This document shows, piece by piece, positions 16,081 through 20,813 of a DNA stretch of 20,813 nucleotides. The notes beneath the pieces were generated by a model, which was not told the DNA's origin, did no database searches, and saw nothing but the letters and a program-made list of their open reading frames with translations. The position numbers were made by a program, and so were the translations under genes. Each line of letters begins with the position of its first letter. Positions within the stretch are counted from its first letter, which is position 1. This stretch comes from Pseudomonas sp. (lineage in GTDB: Bacteria > Pseudomonadota > Gammaproteobacteria > Pseudomonadales > Pseudomonadaceae): the NCBI GenBank assembly GCA_029239415.1, contig JAQZAY010000026.1, forward strand, positions 1 through 20,813. The letters run 5' to 3'.

Positions 16081-17814
16081 ATGCGCCGACTCCTCCCCCT
16101 TGCCTTGATCCTGTTGCTCGCCGCCTGTGGCGATGGCGAGTCGCTGTCACCGCCGGATGCGCGCCTGCCCGACGGTGGCCGCTACCGCGGCGAGGTGGTC
16201 GATGGCCTGCTGCAGGGTGAAGGACGCATCGACTACCCCAACGGCAGCTGGTACGAAGGCAGCTTTCGCGATGGCCAATGGCATGGCCAGGGCGAGTGGC
16301 ATGGCAGCAATGGCGAGGTCTATCGCGGGCATTTCGCCGAAGGGTTGTTTCAGGGCCTGGGCACCCTGAGCACGCTTGCCAGTCACTACAGCGGCACGTT
16401 CAAGCATGGCCGTCGCGATGGCGAAGGCACCCTCAAGGAACATGGCAGCGTCTACCGCGGCCAGTTCAAGGACGACCAGTACGACGGCGCCGGCCAGCTC
16501 GACCTGGCCGACGGCAGCCGCTACCAGGGCCTGTTCGCCCAAGGCAAGCCCAATGGCGCGGGCGTACGCAGCGATGCCAGCGGCAACCAGTTCAGTGGCC
16601 ACTTCGTCGATGGCCAGTTGCAGGGCGCCGGGACCTTCAACAGTGTCGAGGGCGAGCAGTACATCGGCGAGTTCAAGGACAACCGCCTCGAAGGCCGCGG
16701 CCGCTACGAGAACGCCGAAGGCGATGTGTGGATCGGCGAGTTCAAGGACGGCTCGCTGGTGGGCGAAGGCGAGTTGCTCGGCAGCGATGGCAGCCACTAC
16801 AAGGGCGGCTTCCGGGACTGGCGGTTCAATGGCCAGGGGCGGTTGCAGCTTGCCGACGGCAGTCATTATGCCGGGGGCTTCGAGAACGACGCCTACCAAG
16901 GGCACGGGCGCCTGACGTCAAGCGACGGGCGTGTCGAGGCAGGCTTCTGGGTCAATGGCCTGCGCACCCGTGACGAGAGCGGCAAGCTGCTGCCCGACCC
17001 GCTCGAGCTGGCGCTGCTCAACCAGGGCAGGCTGCTGGAGCAATCGCTGGCCAGCCTGCCCCGCTCCACGCAGCCCATAGAGCTGTACAGCCTGGTGCTG
17101 GCAGGTGACGGCCAGCAGAGCGTGTTCCTGCGCGAAGCCGATTACGTCAGCAAGCTGCTCAAGGTCCGTTTCGGCGCGCGCGGCCAGGTGACCCTGGTGA
17201 ACCACCGCGACCACCTGGCCGATCGCCCCATGGCCACCCGCGAGAACCTGACCCGCGCCGCCCAGGCCCTGGCCGAGCGCAGCGGCCCGGAAGACCTGGT
17301 GTTCATCTACCTCACCAGCCATGGCAGCCAGGACCACCAGCTGGTGCTCGACCAGCCGCGCCTGCAACTGGCCGACATGACCGCCAACGAACTCGCCAGC
17401 GCCTTGGCGCCACTGCAACACCGCGACAAGGTGATCGTGATTTCGGCGTGCTATTCAGGGGGGTATATTGCTCCACTCAAGGACGAGCGCACGCTGATCA
17501 TGACTGCGGCCCGCCCCGACCGGGTGTCGTTCGGCTGCTCGGAGGAGGCCGATTTCACCTATTTTGGAGACGCGCTGTTCGCCCAGGCGCTCAATCAGAC
17601 CGACGACTTGAAACAGGCGTTTGAACGGGCGAGCGCAATCGTTGCCGAAAGGGAACATACGGAAGGCTTCGAAGCCTCTGAACCCCAGCTCTGGGCGCCG
17701 CCCGCCGTGCTTGCCCATTGGCAGCAACTGCGCCAGCAGCAGGCCCGCAAGGCATTGCAGAGCGATGAACGCCCAGCCCCGGTGGGACAGGAAAAAATCC
17801 CTGTGAGCCACTAA
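16081..17814 (+). CDS. Lipoprotein with MORN repeats and a C13 (legumain-like) peptidase domain
   Basis: A 577-aa predicted lipoprotein. Residues 1-16 are a signal with lipobox LAAC (Cys16), followed by Gly-Asp, so outer-membrane sorting is likely but not proven. Residues about 33-298 hold twelve MORN-type repeats of 22-23 residues; their aromatic-x-Gly marks fall near 35, 58, 81, 103, 125, 148, 171, 194, 217, 240, 263 and 286. Residues about 334-545 resemble the C13 peptidase family (clan CD, with caspases): YSLVLAGDGQQSVF, then the catalytic His414 in TSHGSQ and Cys457 in ISACYSGG, both at the ends of hydrophobic strands. Specificity is unknown. The start is chosen for the signal peptide; the ribosome binding site is poor, and the frame open upstream overlaps the MaoC gene. 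No obvious partner gene lies next to it. Confidence 0.85.
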   Translation: MRRLLPLALILLLAACGDGESLSPPDARLPDGGRYRGEVVDGLLQGEGRIDYPNGSWYEGSFRDGQWHGQGEWHGSNGEVYRGHFAEGLFQGLGTLSTLASHYSGTFKHGRRDGEGTLKEHGSVYRGQFKDDQYDGAGQLDLADGSRYQGLFAQGKPNGAGVRSDASGNQFSGHFVDGQLQGAGTFNSVEGEQYIGEFKDNRLEGRGRYENAEGDVWIGEFKDGSLVGEGELLGSDGSHYKGGFRDWRFNGQGRLQLADGSHYAGGFENDAYQGHGRLTSSDGRVEAGFWVNGLRTRDESGKLLPDPLELALLNQGRLLEQSLASLPRSTQPIELYSLVLAGDGQQSVFLREADYVSKLLKVRFGARGQVTLVNHRDHLADRPMATRENLTRAAQALAERSGPEDLVFIYLTSHGSQDHQLVLDQPRLQLADMTANELASALAPLQHRDKVIVISACYSGGYIAPLKDERTLIMTAARPDRVSFGCSEEADFTYFGDALFAQALNQTDDLKQAFERASAIVAEREHTEGFEASEPQLWAPPAVLAHWQQLRQQQARKALQSDERPAPVGQEKIPVSH

Positions 17815-17840
17815 GCTGACTGTAACAAGGGAGAGACATC

Positions 17841-18482
17841 ATGTACTTGACGCCTCAGCATGTACTGCTTGCCGGAGCCACGGGCCTGACGGGTGAACAC
17901 CTGCTCGACCGGCTTCTCAACGAACCGACCATCAGCCGCGTGCTGGCCCCTACCCGGCGCCCGCTGGCCGAGCATCCGCACCTGGAAAACCCGGTCGGCG
18001 ACCCGGCGCTCTTCCTGCACCAACTGGCCGGGCGCGTGGACATCGCCTTCTGCTGCCTGGGCACCACGCTCAAGCAGGCCGGCTCGGAAACCGCCTTTCG
18101 CGCAGTCGACCTGGACATGGTCGTGGCCTTCAGCAGGCGCGCCCGGGAACTGGGCGCGCGTCATCTTCTTGTCGTCAGCGCCATTGGCGCCGATCCGCAG
18201 TCCTCGATTTTCTACAACCGGGTCAAGGGCGAGATGGAAGAAGCACTCAAGGCCCAGGATTGGCCACAGCTGACCATCGCCCGGCCTTCGTTGCTGCTCG
18301 GTGAGCGCGAGACACCGCGCCTGGCCGAACAGGTGGCCGGCCCGCTGTCGAAGCTGATCCCCGGGAAGTTTCGCGGCATCGAGGCCTGCCAGCTGGCGCG
18401 GGCGTTGTGGCGCCTGGCGCTGGAAGAGCAGGACGGAATCCGGATAGTGGAGTCCGATGAGCTGCGCAGGCTAGGCAAGTAA
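17841..18482 (+). CDS. NAD(P)-binding oxidoreductase (atypical SDR, HTATIP2-like)
   Basis: A 213-aa Rossmann-fold protein. It has the dinucleotide-binding glycine motif G12-A-T-G15-L-T-G18, VVSAIGAD (111-118) at the position of the SDR catalytic serine, and Y125-x3-K129 in [10 protein letters not shown], typical of atypical short-chain dehydrogenases of the NAD(P)H-binding/TIP30 group. The later segment [11 protein letters not shown] is also characteristic. Substrate is unknown. AAGGGAGAG ahead of the ATG is one of the best ribosome binding sites in this window. It begins 26 bp after the MORN-peptidase gene and may be co-transcribed with it, though nothing suggests a shared function. Confidence 0.87.
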   Translation: MYLTPQHVLLAGATGLTGEHLLDRLLNEPTISRVLAPTRRPLAEHPHLENPVGDPALFLHQLAGRVDIAFCCLGTTLKQAGSETAFRAVDLDMVVAFSRRARELGARHLLVVSAIGADPQSSIFYNRVKGEMEEALKAQDWPQLTIARPSLLLGERETPRLAEQVAGPLSKLIPGKFRGIEACQLARALWRLALEEQDGIRIVESDELRRLGK

Positions 18483-18501
18483 TGTCGAGTCTCGCGCCAT
18501 C

Positions 18502-18522
18502 CCTGTAGGAGCGGGCTACAGG
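18502..18522. repeat. REP-like remnant hairpin at convergent gene ends
   Basis: CCTGTAG (18502-18508), a GAGCGGG loop and CTACAGG (18516-18522) form a perfect 7-bp stem. TGTAGGAGCGGGCT is the recognisable end of the Pseudomonas REP consensus as I recall it, but the rest of the element is missing. It lies between the oxidoreductase (+) and the YceK-like gene (-) and includes the latter's stop codon. It may serve as a two-way terminator, although no T-tract follows on either side. Confidence 0.5.
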
Positions 18523-18803
18523 CCTCCCGTTGCCTGGAAGCCGACGCCAATCACGGTCAGCACCGACAAGGGCAACAACAGCGTATCGAGCAGCGCGCTT
18601 CCCGGCAGGTCCAGCCCCGGGTGGGCCGGCGCCTCGGCGCCGAACCTGTCCACCGCGCAACACCCCCCCTTCAACGCATACAGGTCCAGCCGCGTACCGG
18701 CGTACACCACTGGTGCGCCGGGCTTGGCGGCATCGAGGGTACGCACCGTCGCGCACCCCTGCAGCGCGACGAGCACGGCCATCCCCACCAGCAGGCGTGT
18801 CAC
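18516..18803 (-). CDS. YceK/YidQ-like small lipoprotein
   Basis: A 95-aa predicted lipoprotein: hydrophobic N-terminus with lipobox LQGC (Cys17), then a YAGTRLDL segment, a short polar middle and a hydrophobic C-terminal stretch ([12 protein letters not shown]). The pattern of Cys-Ala-Thr-Val-Arg followed by VYAGTR and a final PLS...D/LPL segment is typical of the YceK/YidQ family (DUF1375), of unknown role. Two adjacent cysteines (GGCC) lie in the middle. Start is GTG at 18803, overlapping the ubiX stop as GTGA, so expression depends on ubiX translation. Its stop lies inside a REP-like hairpin. Confidence 0.82.
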   Translation of the reverse strand: MTRLLVGMAVLVALQGCATVRTLDAAKPGAPVVYAGTRLDLYALKGGCCAVDRFGAEAPAHPGLDLPGSALLDTLLLPLSVLTVIGVGFQATGGL

Positions 18804-19429
18804 TCGTCCGCGCCCAGGTGGTGCTCGCCCCAGCGCGGCAGCATGTCCTGCGGGATGTCCAGCAGGTTGAGAATCCGCGCCACGACGAAATCGACCAGGT
18901 CGTCGATGGTCTGCGGCTGGTGATAGAACCCAGGCGCCGCAGGCAGGATCACCGCCCCCATCTGCGACAGCTTGAGCATGTTCTCCAGGTGAATGGTCGA
19001 CAGCGGCGCCTCGCGCGGCACCAGGATCAGTTGGCGACGCTCCTTGAGCGTGACGTCGGCCGCCCGCTCGATGAGGTTGTTGCAGGCCCCGGTGGCGATC
19101 GCCGACAAGGTGCCCGTCGAGCAGGGCACCACGACCATGGCAGCCGGCGCACCCGAGCCCGAGGCCACCGGCGACATCCAGTCCTCCTTGCCATACACGC
19201 GGATCTGCCCGGCCGCCGCCCCGGTGTACTCGGTCAGGAACGCCTGCATGGCCTGGGGCTTGGCCGGCAGCAGCACGTCGGTCTCGGTCGACATCACCAG
19301 TTGCGCGGCCTTGGAGATCAGGAAGTGCACCTCGCGCTCCTCACGCACCAGGCAGTCGAGCAGGCGCAGGCCGTACTGGGCCCCCGAGGCCCCGGTCATC
19401 GCCAGCGTGACGCGGTCCGGCCCGCTCAT
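18800..19429 (-). CDS. ubiX: Flavin prenyltransferase UbiX
   Basis: Joins dimethylallyl monophosphate to FMN to make prenylated FMN, the cofactor of the UbiD decarboxylase in ubiquinone synthesis. The 209-aa protein has the family's FMN-binding N-terminus ([17 protein letters not shown]), the [25 protein letters not shown] region and the [21 protein letters not shown] segment near residues 138-158. The ATG at 19429 overlaps the mpl stop (ATGA), with GAGG 7 bases upstream. ubiD is not in this window. The mpl-ubiX pairing is, to my knowledge, common in Pseudomonas and seems positional rather than metabolic. Confidence 0.96.
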   Translation of the reverse strand: MSGPDRVTLAMTGASGAQYGLRLLDCLVREEREVHFLISKAAQLVMSTETDVLLPAKPQAMQAFLTEYTGAAAGQIRVYGKEDWMSPVASGSGAPAAMVVVPCSTGTLSAIATGACNNLIERAADVTLKERRQLILVPREAPLSTIHLENMLKLSQMGAVILPAAPGFYHQPQTIDDLVDFVVARILNLLDIPQDMLPRWGEHHLGADE

Positions 19430-20775
19430 CGCAGCGCCTCGGCCAGCTTGCCGTGCAGGCCGCCGAAGCCGCCGTTGCTCATGATCACCACCTGGGTGCC
19501 GGGCCGAGCCTGGCTTTTGACCCGCTCGATGATCGCCTCCAGGCTATCGGCAACGATGGCCGGCACCGTGCACTGCGCCGCGGTACCCGCCAGGTCCCAG
19601 CCCAGGTTGGGCGGGGCGTACCAGATCACCTGGTCGGCATCGTTGACGCTTTCTGGCAGTCCATCGCGATGGGCGCCCAGCTTCATGGAGTTGGAGCGCG
19701 GCTCGATCACCGCGATCACGGGTGCCTCGCCCACGCGCTTGCGCAAGCCGTCGAGGGTCGTGGCGATGGCGGTCGGATGGTGGGCGAAGTCATCGAAGAT
19801 GGTCACGCCATTGACCTCGGCGACCTTCTCCATGCGCCGCTTGACGCTCTTGAAGGCGCTCAGGGCCTCGATGCCCAGGGCCGGCACCACGCCGACATGA
19901 CGGGCCGCGGCCAGGGTAGCCAGTGCGTTGGCCACGTTGTGCTGGCCGGTGAGGGCCCACTCGACAGTGCCCTGGATCTCGCCGTCGAAACTCACCTCGA
20001 AGCGCGAACCGTCGGCGCCGAGCAGGCGTACCTGCCACAGGCCACCTTCGCCGGTGGTCTGTACCGGGGTCCAGCAGCCCATGCCGATCACCCGCTCCAG
20101 CGCTTGCTCGGTGGTTGGATGGACGATCAGGCCCTCGCTGGGAATGGTGCGTACCAAGTGATGGAACTGCCGCTCGATTGCCGCAAGGTCAGGGAAGATG
20201 TCCGCGTGGTCGAACTCGAGATTGTTGAGGATCGCGGTCCGCGGGCGGTAGTGGACGAATTTCGAGCGCTTGTCGAAGAAGGCGCTGTCGTACTCATCGG
20301 CCTCGACCACGAAGAACGGCGTCTGGCCCAGGCGCGCGGACACAGAGAAGTTCTGCGGCACGCCACCGATCAGGAAGCCCGGGCTCATGCCGGCATGCTC
20401 CAGCACCCAGGCCAGCATGCTGCTGGTGGTGGTCTTGCCGTGGGTGCCGGCCACGGCAAGCACCCAGCGGCCCTGCAACACATGGTCGGCCAGCCACTGG
20501 GGCCCCGACACATAGGGCAGGCCCTTGTTGAGCACATGTTCCACGGCAGGGTTGCCGCGCGACAGGGCGTTGCCGATCACCACCAGGTCTGGCGCCGGCT
20601 CCAGCTGGGCCGCGTCATAGCCTTGTGTCAGCTCGATGCCCTGGGCCTGGAGCTGCGTGCTCATGGGTGGGTAGACATTGGCGTCGGAGCCGGTGACCCG
20701 ATGGCCGAGCTCCTTGGCCAGGACGGCCAGGGAACCCATGAAAGTGCCGCAAATACCGAGAATATGAATGTGCAT
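19426..20775 (-). CDS. mpl: Murein peptide ligase Mpl
   Basis: Attaches the recycled tripeptide L-Ala-gamma-D-Glu-meso-DAP to UDP-MurNAc, saving wall material released by enzymes such as the lytic transglycosylases encoded at the left of this window. The 449-aa protein is a Mur ligase: N-terminal nucleotide-binding [16 protein letters not shown]-loop G110-T-H-G-K-T-T116, the magnesium-binding [11 protein letters not shown] (158-168), [11 protein letters not shown], and the third-domain motifs [13 protein letters not shown] and DDFAHHPTA. The opening ICGTFMG and absence of the MurC-specific layout separate it from MurC. ATG at 20775 has GAGG 8 bases upstream. First gene of the mpl-ubiX-yceK-like operon; its promoter is probably beyond the window edge. 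Confidence 0.96.
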   Translation of the reverse strand: MHIHILGICGTFMGSLAVLAKELGHRVTGSDANVYPPMSTQLQAQGIELTQGYDAAQLEPAPDLVVIGNALSRGNPAVEHVLNKGLPYVSGPQWLADHVLQGRWVLAVAGTHGKTTTSSMLAWVLEHAGMSPGFLIGGVPQNFSVSARLGQTPFFVVEADEYDSAFFDKRSKFVHYRPRTAILNNLEFDHADIFPDLAAIERQFHHLVRTIPSEGLIVHPTTEQALERVIGMGCWTPVQTTGEGGLWQVRLLGADGSRFEVSFDGEIQGTVEWALTGQHNVANALATLAAARHVGVVPALGIEALSAFKSVKRRMEKVAEVNGVTIFDDFAHHPTAIATTLDGLRKRVGEAPVIAVIEPRSNSMKLGAHRDGLPESVNDADQVIWYAPPNLGWDLAGTAAQCTVPAIVADSLEAIIERVKSQARPGTQVVIMSNGGFGGLHGKLAEALR

Positions 20776-20813
20776 GATCGACCTCGCAAAACGTCGAGGC
20801 AGGGTAGCCCAGG

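Overview
The window looks like a core chromosomal segment of a Pseudomonas of the P. putida group. It is GC-rich, and the protein sequences and gene order (proA-nadD-rsfS-rlmH-mrdA-rodA-mltB-rlpA-dacA-DUF493-lipB-lipA, then lrgA/lrgB, mpl-ubiX) match what I recall of that genus. I see no insertion sequence, phage gene, tRNA, rRNA or CRISPR array. Coding density is very high, and no stretch of 300 bases or more lacks a gene. The longest gaps are 236 bp (11460-11695), 173 bp (3299-3471) and 156 bp (15384-15539).

Left half (118-11459, all minus strand). Transcription runs right to left from a TATAAT-type promoter just upstream of proA. The order is proA (proline), nadD (NAD), rsfS (ribosome silencing), rlmH (23S rRNA methylation), mrdA/PBP2 and rodA (the core lateral-wall synthase pair), then mltB and rlpA (two lytic transglycosylases). 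Most junctions are overlaps or gaps of a few bases, with TGATG/TAATG stop-start couplings and non-ATG starts (TTG for nadD, GTG for rlmH). An 85-bp palindromic element built of 7-bp units separates this block from dacA (PBP5-type carboxypeptidase). After dacA come a DUF493 (YbeD-like) gene and lipB-lipA (lipoate synthesis), ending in a clear intrinsic terminator at the left edge. The block therefore joins wall elongation and trimming with ribosome, NAD and lipoate housekeeping.

Middle (11460-15539). A plus-strand pair encodes a 3-methyladenine DNA glycosylase (mpg) and a DedA-PAP2 fusion membrane phosphatase. It converges on a minus-strand operon, lrgA-lrgB-LON domain protein, and the two 3' ends share a single CTAG as both stop codons.

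Right half (15540-20813). Three plus-strand genes follow: a MaoC-type hotdog hydratase, a 577-aa predicted lipoprotein with twelve MORN repeats joined to a C13 (legumain/caspase-clan) peptidase domain, and a small NAD(P)-binding oxidoreductase. They converge on a minus-strand operon, mpl (murein peptide recycling), ubiX (prenyl-FMN synthesis) and a YceK-like small lipoprotein, joined by ATGA and GTGA overlaps.

The most unusual item is the MORN-peptidase lipoprotein. The rest is ordinary core genome with a few regulatory or repeat details worth checking: the heptad palindrome, direct repeats around the lrgA promoter and in the dacA leader, and a REP-like remnant at 18502-18522.
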